Shown here: piece after piece, positions 11,256 through 22,508 of the stretch
How positions within the stretch are numbered: position 1 is the first letter of the stretch
Layout: every line of letters begins with the position of its first letter
Program-made: the position numbers and the translations under genes
The notes under the pieces: model-generated
What the model saw: only the letters and a program-made list of their open reading frames with translations
Databases searched by the model: none
Told to the model about the DNA's origin: nothing
Source: Mytilisepta virgata
Lineage: Eukaryota; Mollusca; Bivalvia; Mytilida; Mytilidae
Direction: 5' to 3'
Assembly: GCA_028015205.1 (NCBI GenBank)
Contig: CM051519.1
Coordinates: 38,111,979 to 38,175,978 of the forward strand
Length of the DNA stretch: 64,000 nt

Positions 11256-12392
11256 AAAAAGAACAAGAGATTGTGTCTATAAGACATGAATGCCCCATCC
11301 TCCTGAAATAGAATTCCCATCTACTATTTTTGACGGGAAATCATCTTTGAGAAATATTTTACATAAACGACAGTTTCACATTATGTCCTTTTTACATTAA
11401 TTGGTATCAAATGAAAAATAATGAATGGACAACTCAATGAAGCTTAAAATCAATATGGTCACTTAAGCATGAAATGTAGGTCATGTTGTCTCATATGTTG
11501 CTGATCTGTGTTGAAGTAAACTATAATTGTAAAAGATAAATAAAATCATAAGAGGTTTTTTAGATATGGACTAAAATGCAAAAAAAACAAAGTCATTCGA
11601 GAATAAAATGTAGGTTATTGAGACTCACCTATTGCTAAGTTGTGTTCTACTTTAAATAATGACTGTAGTTGTGAAATATCATTAATATATCACCAATAAT
11701 ACACCTTAACAAGAGTGGACACACTACATGTCTCGCCTGAGTATGCACACGGATACAGAATAATGAGTATCTGATACCCGACATTTTGCAAGTCAAAGGA
11801 AAATGCGTTAAAAGAAAATTGATGTCAAGGTCAAAAGGCAGGTGTCATACCTATCTATTGACCAAATATGGTGGGTTTAGGTATTAAAGTTGCTGAGAAA
11901 TGGACCTAATCTCGAAAATGTGACAAAGTCACTCAAGCGTGCAATTGAGGTAAATGTCCAGAGACAGGTGTCAGACTTGCATGTATCCACTAAAAACTAT
12001 CTATAGACTAAACATGGATGGGTCTAGGTATTTAAATACAGTTGCTAAAAAAAAGAGCTTAATCAAGAAATTTCGATGAAAGTCACTCAACCATGAAATA
12101 AAGGTCAAGGTCCAGAGATAAGTGTCAGACTGGCATGTACCCACCAAGAACTGTCAATAGACCAAATACAGTAGGTGTAGGTATTACATTTGTTGAAAAA
12201 TGGACTTAATCAAGAAACTTGTATGAAAGTCACTCAACCATGAAATCTATTGACCAGATACGGTGGGTCTAGGTATTACAGTTTCTGAGAAATTGACTTA
12301 ACCACGAAAAAGTGACAAAGTCACTCCAGCATGAAATTGAGGTCAAGGTCCAAAGCCATTTTTCAGACTGGCATGTACCCACTAAGAACTAT

Positions 12393-12791
12393 AAGATCTA
12401 TTCCCTCAATTTCAAGTTTTAACAAGTCTGTTAGAGGAGAAAAATCATTGGTTCCATTTTATTATCTCATTGGACCTAGAAAAATTAATATTTTACATAC
12501 TAGACTTCGTCATTGTTGCAGTCCACTTAAAGCCGATTTATTTAGAGTTAATTTGATTAATGACCCTAGCTGCATCTGTGGGTGCTCGTTGGAGGATGCT
12601 ATACATTTTTTTTTCTAGAATGTGCCCTATATACACATCCCCGAGCTCAATTAATTAATAATATTCAACCAAACCATACAATAGAATATATATTATTTGG
12701 ATCAGATGTGTTGAGTGACGAAGTGAATAAAAATATTTTTGAAAATGTTCATAGATTTATACACCAAACAAAACGTTTTATAGAATTATAA
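12393..12791 (+). pseudogene. LINE ORF2 C-terminal fragment, frameshifted
   Basis: The frame reads through a C-terminal domain typical of LINE reverse-transcriptase proteins: HTRLRHCCSPLKADLFR, then PSCICGC, an acidic ED, HFFF and LEC. This is the CxC...H...C zinc-knuckle-like region that follows the catalytic domain. The frame breaks in a run of nine T at 12606-12614 and continues in another frame to TAA at 12791. The catalytic part is absent because of the truncation. It is dead as a gene. The clade cannot be fixed from this tail. Confidence 0.75.
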
Positions 12792-13053
12792 CATGGATCA
12801 TCAAATAAGAACTTTTTTTTATATAGATGTACTCATCCCCCCTCCCCACAAACCTAATACATGTATGTCCATCAATTTTTTACATTTAATACAATACTTT
12901 TGCATGCTTTATATTTATTTACTATATTATTTTGTGTACTTGCTGTCCGTCTTTACATTGTATATATATATTGTATGGAGAGGATTTATGTAAGTTGTTA
13001 TAACTTGTATCCCAATCCAAATTGTTATTAGACAATAAAATATGTTTAAACTA
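12393..13053 (+). mobile_element. 5'-truncated non-LTR retrotransposon (LINE) insertion
   Basis: A 12 bp direct repeat, actaagaactat, flanks the insert exactly (12381-12392 and 13054-13065). The insert carries the C-terminal end of a reverse-transcriptase protein, then a 3' UTR with AATAAA at 13034-13039. Severe 5' truncation plus a target duplication is the signature of target-primed reverse transcription. The host repeat resumes on both sides, so the LINE arrived after the host element. Confidence 0.85.
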
Positions 13054-13349
13054 ACTAAGAACTATCTAAACACCAAATATGGTTGGCCTAGGTATTACAG
13101 TTGTTGAGAAATGGATTTAACCACGAAAGTTGGACGGATTTTAAATTCATGTTTATGAAGTCAGTGAACCATGAAAATGAGGTCACGACACAAGACAACT
13201 ATACTGCGGCAAATCTTATACGATAAGCTACCTTGTAGACCATAAATCACAATTGTAGGTATTACATGTGCAAAGTTAATAAAGTTTTACAAAAGTAAAG
13301 TAATACCTATATCTCGTCTCCACGACTTTTCGTCGCAGGCAAGACAAAA

Positions 13350-14189
13350 AACAAGAGGCTCAAGTAAATTGAGCCTGCATAGCTCACCTGAAAATCCCAC
13401 AATCAATCAATTTTATTTCAAGTGAAAATTGTAATGGACCTTCCATAATTGTTTGATACCAAATATCAGTTAATTTGGCTATATGGTTTCAGAGGAGATT
13501 TTTAAAATTTTTACCAATCAAAAATAAGAATTCATCATAGCTGCCATATTAGCTGTCCTACCAGGACGAAATATGCAAACTTTATAAAGGTCCTTCCACA
13601 GATGCTTCATATCAAGTTACAGCTCATTTGGCTTTGCGGTTTTAGAAAATTTGACCAATCAGTAATAAGAATTCATCATGGCGGCCATATAAGTTCTTTG
13701 ACAAGAACAAAATATGCAAACTGTATAAAGGTCCTTCCATGGATGCTTCATACCAAGTTTAAGCTCATTTGGCTTAGGGGTTTCAGAGAAGATTTTAAAA
13801 TTTGTCCAATCAGAAATAAGAATTTATCATATCGGCCATATTAGTTTTCCGACCGGAACGAAATATGCAAACTTTATAAAGGTCCTTCCATAGATGCTTC
13901 ATACCAGGTTACAGTTAAGTTGGCTTTGTGGTATCAGAGGAGAAGATTTTTGAAATTTTGACCAACCAGAAATAAGAATTCATTATGGCGGCCATATTAG
14001 TTGTCCGATCGGAACGAAATATGCATACTTTATAAAGGTTCTTCCATAGATGCTTCACGCAAAGTTTTAGTTCATTTGGCCTAGGAGTTTCAGAGAAGAT
14101 CAAAATGTAAAAGTATACAGACGGGAGGACTACGGACGCCAAGTGATGACAAAAGCTCACATGGCCCTTTGGGCCACGAGAGCTAAAAA
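13350..14189 (+). mobile_element. Modular repeat with hairpin ends, about 145 bp units
   Basis: The left end is a hairpin (acaagaggctcaagt then gagcctg) followed by agctcacctg. The right end has gctcacatggccctttgggc and is preceded by a ggacgcc segment. In between lie about four tandem units of roughly 145 bp, each with aatatgcaaactttataaag, gatgcttcataccaag and atggcggccatatta. No protein is encoded. The same architecture is seen at 18383-19722 and 47299-48583. Confidence 0.7.
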
Positions 14190-14486
14190 CCCTTAATGAC
14201 CCCAGATTTCCTAAAATCAATCCCAATCTGCATTTCTTATGGGGGACTATTGTTGTAAAATATTATAAGAGTTTGTTCAATAGAATATATGAGCGGAAAC
14301 CTAATTGTCTACAGACGCAAATGAAAGGCTCATACAATAATACATGTAATAGATCAACAAATATTTGCAGTCGTATGAAAATTTAACCAAAGTCACTCAA
14401 GCATAAAATGTATGTCATGATTATTCAAAACTTGTTAAGATGTTTTGCACTATATAAATTTATTGTAGCTGTTAAATATGTATAGA

Positions 14487-14580
14487 ATAATAGGTTGTTT
14501 CGTTTTTGATACTGACTATATCATGTGAAATATCTAGACGAGCCCGGATAGTCAGCATCAAAAACGAAACTACTTATTAT
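14487..14580. repeat. Inverted repeat (foldback)
   Basis: aataggttgtttcgtttttg at the left is matched by its near complement ending at 14580 (tcaaaaacgaaactacttat), with about 30 bp between the arms. It lies immediately left of another inverted-repeat pair at 14586/14945, so both may be parts of one palindromic element. Confidence 0.65.
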
Positions 14581-14585
14581 TATGT

Positions 14586-14945
14586 TTATCGGCAATTCAT
14601 TTCTTCTGAAAAATATCACTTTTTCAACTAATTTTAATGTGTAAAGTGGAAGAAGTTTGTAATGCGGTTGACCAATCATTGGCACGGGGGGTCATTTTGA
14701 AACATTCTTGACAGTGAACATGGTGAATGGGAAAGGAAAATGTTGACTATTCATACTATTTGCGTCAATTGACGACTTATCATCCATATTTTCCGTATTT
14801 CACATAATTCATTTTCATTGGACGATCAGATAAGTAGATCCTTCCGTAACACATCACACCACACATTGTATTGCCTAATATTTTCAATGATACTCGAAAA
14901 TATTAGGCAAAACGATCAAAGGAAATATGTACGAATTGCCGATAA
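14586..14945. mobile_element. Short TIR element (MITE-like), 360 bp
   Basis: The termini are inverted repeats: ttatcggcaattc at 14586-14598 and gaattgccgataa at 14933-14945. An internal hairpin ttgcctaatattttc...gaaaatattaggcaa lies near 14871-14910. There is no coding capacity. The superfamily is unknown. Confidence 0.6.
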
Positions 14946-15760
14946 CATTAATTTATTACCAAAGGCTCTCTGAAAATACACCTTAATGCAAAAATTTAAC
15001 CAAAGTCATTCAAGCATAAAATCGTGGTAATTCAAAAACTGCTGATTTTTGTTGTACAAGATGAATGAAGTGGCGTAATATCACTGATATTTATAGATAA
15101 GTTTCTGAGAAACACACCTGAATGCTAAAACTTAACCAAGTCACTCAAGTATGAAATTTAGGTCATATAGATCCAATTCTTGGAGCAGTCAATTGTCTAA
15201 TGTAGGAGGATTATTGTGATCAAATGTCATTGATATAGCACCATGGATTCCTAGGATATGAAACTCAATGCAAAACTATAAGAGTCGCTCGTTAAATGTA
15301 GTTTAACTGTGTTCAGTGTTATACAGTGATATATCATGGATGTATTTCAATGGGTTTCTGAAAAATGGGCCAAAGAATCAAATGGCCAGGTTACATTACT
15401 TAACAATTACTAAGGAGTGGATATTTGTAAAAGTTATTGTAATTGATGAAATGAAGACTAAAAAAATATGTAATGTTACAGCAACTGGGAATTCTGCAAA
15501 AGTGTTCCTAATGTATCCATAATAGAAAGTGCATATGTCCAATATATAAACATTCTTCCAAGTCTGAAGACTGTAGGAGGAGTTGATTACACAAAATAGG
15601 TACTCTATTTTCCCCATCCGCCCCACCACCCACCTGACATTCACCATACTATAACCCGGCCAAAAATGGAACTAAATGCAAAAACTTAACCAATCTGGAC
15701 GGATGGATGGTCAAGGGTAAATCTATATGACCCATCCACATTCAAGGATGGGGCATAAAA

Positions 15761-18382
15761 ATTTATGAACGGGCAGAATATTGCAGCAAATAGTAAAAAA
15801 TAAACAACATTTTTCCTTTATTTTTAATAATAATCTACTCCATATTTCTTATTTTTCATAAAGTAGTGAAAATGAGAACAAATAAATTCACACATTCATT
15901 AAACAGTCAATAAACACTGATAACATTTTACAGAACTCAGTCACATAAATGAAATTTTCCTTGATAAACATATATATGTGTTTGATGACCAATATATTAT
16001 ACAATACAATTAAAGTATAATGTGTAATTAATTATTGAATTGACTATTTCCAATGATAAAGTAATTTTCAACCAGATTCATGTATAGGATGTCCATTCTA
16101 TAATAGTCCTCAAATTACCCCCCCTATAATCAACCATCTGACTAAAAATTTCAATTAAAAAGGGAAAATCTAATCACTCTTCTTGATGCTAGAGGCATCA
16201 CATTTGGTCTAAGTGGATCTTTTCTAATATGTCTATGACCAAAGAATATTTTTTTGACAAAATAATATAAGGAAATAGTTGATTTCAGACTTGCAAAGAA
16301 TTAATTGGTGAATAAAAAGCATATCCCATATAATTCAATTTTCAAATTAATGATGCAATTATCGACTACTTCAAATAAAAGTGGCAGTATAATTTAATAA
16401 TGATAATTTATTCTATATTAGGATACGAAAAAATGCTATTTCATAATATAAACAAAGAATATGTATTTAGCCATGCCTCAATTGAGCGATTGCATTTCAA
16501 GTATCGCTGAAATGAAAGTGTATGATAAATGTTTTCCAATTATCGCATGGGTGAAAGTACAGAAGGTGCCAAAAAAATAGAAATTGGGAAGAATCCAATA
16601 TCTTATCTATACAGAGACTATAATGGTCAAAATCCGAAATCCGACAAATTCCAAAAAACTTTCAGGCATGTTATCATAAATTCAAAAATTTGGGATATTT
16701 TTTAAATTTTTGCTAAAAATAAACTTGCAGTAAATAAAACTTACAATATGGTTTTCTCTTTTTATGTACTATCATAAATTTTGTAATTTATATTTAATAT
16801 AGTCTGGTAACAAATACTTGCAACATTAAAACCATGCAAAATTTCTGCATTTACAGAATGTTGTTAGGACGCTCTTGAATTTTTGTAAAGTTAATATATA
16901 TACTATGTAGGATAAATTTCGGGTTTTCAAAATCGTTATACTTTCACATCAGCTGGAAATAATTTTGGTATTACTAATATTTTTTTTTACCTCTATGTAA
17001 GTTTGTCCATGGAAAGGAGACAACTGGACCAAAAAATTACAATTTTAGACTTAATTCTGGATTCCCTAAATTAAAAGCAGAAAATACAAAACTTATCTTT
17101 TGCATTAATAACCTGGCAATATGGATTTTGAGAAAAAATGGTACAGTGTTTAAATTTCACACATTCCCTGCAATCAAACTGTCTTTCAAATGCAGATCTG
17201 AATTCCTTTAAAGATATCAAATAATACATGAATCTAATGAGAATCATTTGTGGGATTATCTACCCTTTATTTGCATATGAATACTTATTATCTCCCTTCA
17301 TTCTTTATATTGTAACACATACAGGGAGATAATCTTGGAAATGGTTCTCATCCCATAAACTGACATTTGAAACTGTAATGCTCAAAATACAAAAATGTCT
17401 GTTACATAAAGTGACTATAATGGTATTAAAAGAATAACCTGACAATTTCAATGAAATTTACTCTGGTTTCTGACATTTTTCTCTTTAATATTAAAGCAAC
17501 CTAAACTACAAACATATACAATAAAGCTTCTCTCACAAGACAAAACAAGACATATGATATACATGAAAAGCTAAAAAAAACATATTAACAAAACAACAAA
17601 AATATAACATGATGTTGAATAAATAATAACAACGAAAAAATATAAATAGATTCATTAGCATGATCATAACGTGTCTGAAAGACACGTCATTACCTCAAAA
17701 AGATATATAGCTATTAAATATATACCCTTGTTTAATATCGAGCAGAAAAGTTTCGATTTTTATAGAATTTCAATTTCTCAAACTAATTTCTAACAGATAA
17801 TTGTCTGTTAATTTCTCGGTGACAACAGTTCTACTGTGTATGCTATAATTTTGAAACAAGCAAGATAATATAGATATCATGTATAAGCATGTACAGTAAC
17901 AAAGCTATAGAAAAAAAGAAAGAAATACAGGAAGGAAGGAAAAAGGGAAAGATGTTACAAAGACAGACTGAAAAAGAGAAAAAAGATGCTCGTGGAAAGT
18001 CTTAATTATCATATATAAAAATCTGTTTTGTAATCTGTTGAAACAATTTTACTTTACGCAAAAGACTGAAAGGGTGCCAATGTTTGCAGTAGTGAAGTGA
18101 GAGAAAGAAATACATTAAATTACTTGAAAGACAGAAAAAAAATACACATATGAACACATTCATAATTTTCTTCTAATGCAAGTTATATATGGAAATTAAA
18201 TTACAACTTGAAACAAAATGTTTACGAAATAGAATACAATTTACATGCTACTGAAATGCATATTGTTATTCTAATTTGTGTGTAAATCAATAGAATCCAA
18301 CCTATTAAAGAAATAATGTTATTGTTTAAACTTATATATTTATAGTGGATTGGGAAAAAAGTTTTACCAACTTAATATTAAA
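15761..18382. other. AT-rich region downstream of RNF11, no gene seen
   Basis: Neither strand has a convincing exon. The sequence is mostly not repetitive, unlike its flanks. As RNF11 is transcribed toward lower coordinates, this could be distal 3' UTR or plain intergenic sequence; nothing here decides. Confidence 0.4.
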
Positions 18383-19722
18383 AACCAGAGGCTCCATGGA
18401 GCCTGAATCGCTCACCTGGATTTTATGACAACAGACAAAGCACTTCTAGATAAGATCTGTAAGGAATTATTCTACAGTGCCCAGCACTTCTAGAAAAGAT
18501 ATGGAAAGAATTCTTCCAAGGTTCAACGTTGAACTAAGTTCAGCTGTGGCAGCTAGTTTGGATTCCGATCAGCACGAAAACATAACTTTTGCAGCAGAAA
18601 TTTATCAAAGGATCTTCATGCAACGAAAACATTTCAATTGGCTTAGTATTTTCTGACATGAAGACCTTTCTACAAATTTCCCCATAGTGTCCAATGTAAA
18701 ACTAATCCGGCTGTGGTGGCCATATTGAATTTCCAATCGGCACATAAAACATATATTTTGTAGTGGTCTATCAAATGATCATTCACACATCAAAAACATT
18801 TCAATTGCCCTGGTAGTTTCTGACAAGAAGACCTTTGTACAAGATTCCTCATAGGTTGCAATGTTAAACTAAGTCCGGCTGTGACGGCCATCTTGAATTT
18901 TCAGATCGGCACAAAAATATTTTTGAGGAGGTTCATCCAAGGATCATTCATGCAAGAAATCAATTCAGTTGGCTCAGTATATATGTAGTTTCTGACAAGA
19001 AGAGCTTTAAAGATAAGTCCAATCAGAATGAATTATCTGCCCCTGGTAGGTTGAATTTCCAAGCGACACAAAAAACATATGTTTTGTAGTGGTCTATCAA
19101 ATGATAATTCACACATCAAAAACATTTCAACTGGCTTGGTAGTTTCTGACAAGAAGCCCTTTGTACAAAATTCCCATAGGCTCCAATGTTAAACTAATTC
19201 CGGCTGTGGCGGGCATCTTGAATTTCCGATCAGCACAAAAAACAAACATTTTGTAGAGGTTCATCCAATGCTTATTCATACATAAAAACATTTCAATTGG
19301 CTTGGTAGTTTCTGACAAGAAGACCTTTATACAAATTTCCAATAGGGTCCAATGTTAAACTTAGTCTGGCTGTGGCGGCCATCTTGCATTTTCAATCGGC
19401 ACAATAAACATATTTTGGTAGAGGTTCATTCAAGGATCATTCAAGCAACAAATCAATTCAATTGGCTCAGTAGCTTCTGACAAGAAGAGCTTTGAAGATA
19501 AGTCCAATCGGAATGAATTATCTGCCCCTGATAGCCATGCTGAATATCCAATCGGCACAAAAAACAAAAGTTTTGTAGAGAACCAACCAATTAACATTCC
19601 TGCCAAGTTTGCTTAAATTTGGATTCGTGGTTGCAGAGAAGATGAAAATGTGAAATGTGGACGGACGACGGACGCAAAGTGATGGCAAAAGCTCACATGG
19701 CCTTTTAGGCCAGGTGAACTAA
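18383..19722 (+). mobile_element. Modular repeat with hairpin ends, about 160 bp units
   Basis: It starts with the hairpin agaggctccatggagcct followed by gaatcgctcacctgg, and ends gctcacatggccttttaggc followed by caggtgaact. Between are about seven units of 150-170 bp, each containing ttcaattggcttggtagttt, ctgacaagaagacctttg and ctgtggcggccatcttgaat. A ggacggacgacggacgc stretch precedes the right end. No protein is encoded. It is a longer, divergent relative of the element at 13350-14189. Confidence 0.7.
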
Positions 19723-22336
19723 TAATGTTTTAAAAAACAAAATGACAATACAATGTATGAAGACCATGTGTACAAATGTAACTTACAGGTGTGATCAATT
19801 TTACAAAAGAAAATATGAATTTTAAAAATGAAACTTTGTCAAAAATTTGTCTGACCTACAAAACTCATTTCATAATGTCACCCAGAAAAGACTTAAATGA
19901 CAACAACACACCAATTTCGTCTCGCTTCTTTTCAAGGCACATATTCATAGATACATTTACACACAAGTTACTGCAAATACATACATGTGCATATATCATG
20001 TTCTTTCCAATAACTATACATTATGTCCTCTGAATATTTTCAAATAATGAAACCAAAATACAAGTTATATCAAATATGACTTTTCAAGAATAATGAATAC
20101 AAGTAAGGAATAAAAAAAAACACATGTACAATGGAAGCAATTCAGTGTACAATGTACATATGTATCAAACTTAATGAGATTCAATACACTATTTCCTGCT
20201 GTACTATTTTCTTATTTATTTTGAATAAAAGGAAATGTTAAAAGTAGAATCACACAAATTTCATCATTGGTCTGATTTACAGTACAACTATTATTCAAGA
20301 AACAAGCCATTTTAATAATGTGATCCAATACAATTTTTAATCAAATAATACAACAATATTATTATGTAAAAAAAAATGTCCATGACAATGTGATTTTTAC
20401 TGCACTGACTTTGGTAAATACCATCAATTTTTGACTATTTTTACTTCCCTTTGAAGTACAAGTGTAAGTTACCAAATTAAATAAAAACTTACTGATATAT
20501 ATATGGAAATGTTTTATTTGCTTTCTTCCACTATTTACAGAATTTCACATAAGGGAAAGTAATGGATGAAATGTTTTCTAATAAAGAGTATGGTTTATAA
20601 TTCACAGCAATTAAACTAACTTTCAGTTCTTACTTCATTTATACACATGACCCCTTCATTCTTCAAATATGAACTTAGATTAATGCACACATGTAGACTA
20701 GAAATTGTACATAATGAACATAAATTTTAAGGCATCACAAAATGAATATGGGAGTTCAATCTACAGCCACGGGAAACAGGGAAAATTTTGAACAAAATGT
20801 TAGAATTGTAAAATCTTTTTCTATTACATTTTTTTTGTATTAAGACTACTGTTAAAATATAAATATATATATATGACACCTTTCTTAAAGTTTGCAATAT
20901 AGGCAAAAGGGAGGTTATTCAATTAAATACTATAACACAACTTAAAACTATACTAGAGACAGATAAAAATATTCTAAAATATTTGACCTTATATAATACT
21001 TTTTAAATGTTTCCTATCACAAATATTGATTACTAATGGTTTTCAAAGTCAAATAACAGTTACAAAGGATTTCAACAAATCAATAGAACTCTTATTAAGA
21101 TAGAAATTTACAGTGTGTACGGCTAACCTCATATAAATTATCACAGTTTGCATTTTCATAAATTATTTTTAGTATAACAGGTGAATGACAGTGCACAAAA
21201 ATAAAACTTAAACAAGCTTTTTGATATTCTAGAGCAAATTCTCAAAAACTAATTCATACATGTATTTGAAATAAAATATAGTAGCCTGCATTTTAAATAT
21301 TTGAACATATTACATGTACCAGTAAACATTTAAATGTAGAAAAATTAAATAATGAATGAAACACATCTTATCTGATCATTTTTTTAGTTTTAATATTGTT
21401 TTTCTAGTGTAGTAGACCTGAACCAAAACTTCGGTAACATATCATATCCAACAGTGAATCTTTTAAATGCAAATTTTGGTACATTTATTGATCAAAAGAA
21501 CTATGATAAACAAATTTATAAACTGAGAAAGAAGTTTAGTACCTAGTATTTCAATACATGTAGATTGAACCTTTTTAGACAATTCACAATTTTTTTTAAT
21601 TGAAATTTTTTTTATTGTTACTCTGTCCAATTTTGAACTACAAACTAAAGTATACATCTTTCCATTTTTATTTCTATAGTAAACTCTAGATCAGTTTATC
21701 AATCAAAAACTTGCTTAAAATTACCATGTTAGCAACGGTTGGTTAAACAGATTTTGACCTTCAACCAAAAAAAGGTATTAGAAAATAAATGAAATCTACA
21801 TGAATATAGATATTCTGACCGACAGATACATATAGAAAAGTTTAATCATTATTACATTTATAAATATTTGGTCTTCCGTGGACAATAAAATTAAGCGAGA
21901 CTTACATATTGATGCATCTGATTTGAATGAAAAATGCATATCCATAAACACATATCTAATTATAATACCATCTAAAGAAAGCAATTATAATACACTATAT
22001 ATTAAACTACAATGAGTTCATTGCACAATTCTACATTATTGTTTCGGTATGTAAACATAAACTCAGGAATATAACACTTCTTACTTAAACTAATCATTAA
22101 CAAAAAATCCAAACTTTATGGAATTTACTTTCTCCCTATAACTGAAGATTTCTCAGGACACATTTACCTCCCCTTGAACTTCAGATACAAAACAAAAATC
22201 CATCCGTATAATAACCATCTGTGTTGATTTTAACAATAATGAAAGCCCGTCTTTAGTTTTTTGTTGTGAGATCACAGCCTTTTCACAAATAATTCCATCG
22301 TCACATAGCACCATATATAAATAATGTCAAGTGCCA
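19723..22336 (-). other. Probable 3' UTR of RNF11
   Basis: Sequence following the RNF11 stop on the minus strand, AT-rich and largely free of repeats. Several AATAAA signals occur on the minus strand (TTTATT on the plus strand, for example near 21485 and 21605), so the cleavage site cannot be chosen by eye. Vertebrate RNF11 also has a long 3' UTR, which makes a long one here plausible. Confidence 0.4.
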
Positions 22337-22508
22337 TCAATTTGTTTCGTATGTTGTTAACAAGGCAGCATCTACTGGTTCCATACACGATGGACAAGTA
22401 AATGATCTCATCAACCAGTCATCTATACAGTCTTTATGATATACATGCATACACGGTAAAAATCGTAATGCTTCACCCATTACAAATTCACACATACAAA
22501 TAGCACAT
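22337..22508 (-). CDS. RNF11: RNF11 exon 3 (RING-H2, terminal)
   Basis: Residues 92(split)-148: the whole RING-H2 finger from CAICMCEF to CPSCMEPV and the stop. The acceptor is TTTTCAG at 22509 and upward. Confidence 0.97.

Larger units (their letters stand above)
11709..13345 (-). mobile_element. Modular repeat, GGCGAGACA family, minus orientation
   Basis: It begins acaagagtggacacactaca and ends in a hairpin-like cgacttttcgtcg segment followed by caggcaagac. Reversed, this matches the layout of the elements at 52417-53455 and 45690-46735: hairpin head, tandem units of about 130-150 bp containing text like aggtcaaggtccagagac, then an AGGCGAGACAT tail. There is no coding capacity of its own. 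It is interrupted by a LINE fragment at 12393-13053. Confidence 0.65.
11256..15760. repeat. Large composite repeat with nested insertions
   Basis: The left end carries catgaatgccccatcc and the right end (about 15740-15760) carries its approximate reverse complement, cattcaaggatggggcat, suggesting one bounded element. Its own sequence (11256-11708, 14190-14480 and 14950-15760) is built of 120-160 bp units containing accaaagtcactcaagcatg and similar text. Into it are placed the element at 11709-13345 (itself hit by a LINE), the element at 13350-14189, and a TIR element at 14487-14947. No host gene is present. Confidence 0.55.
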
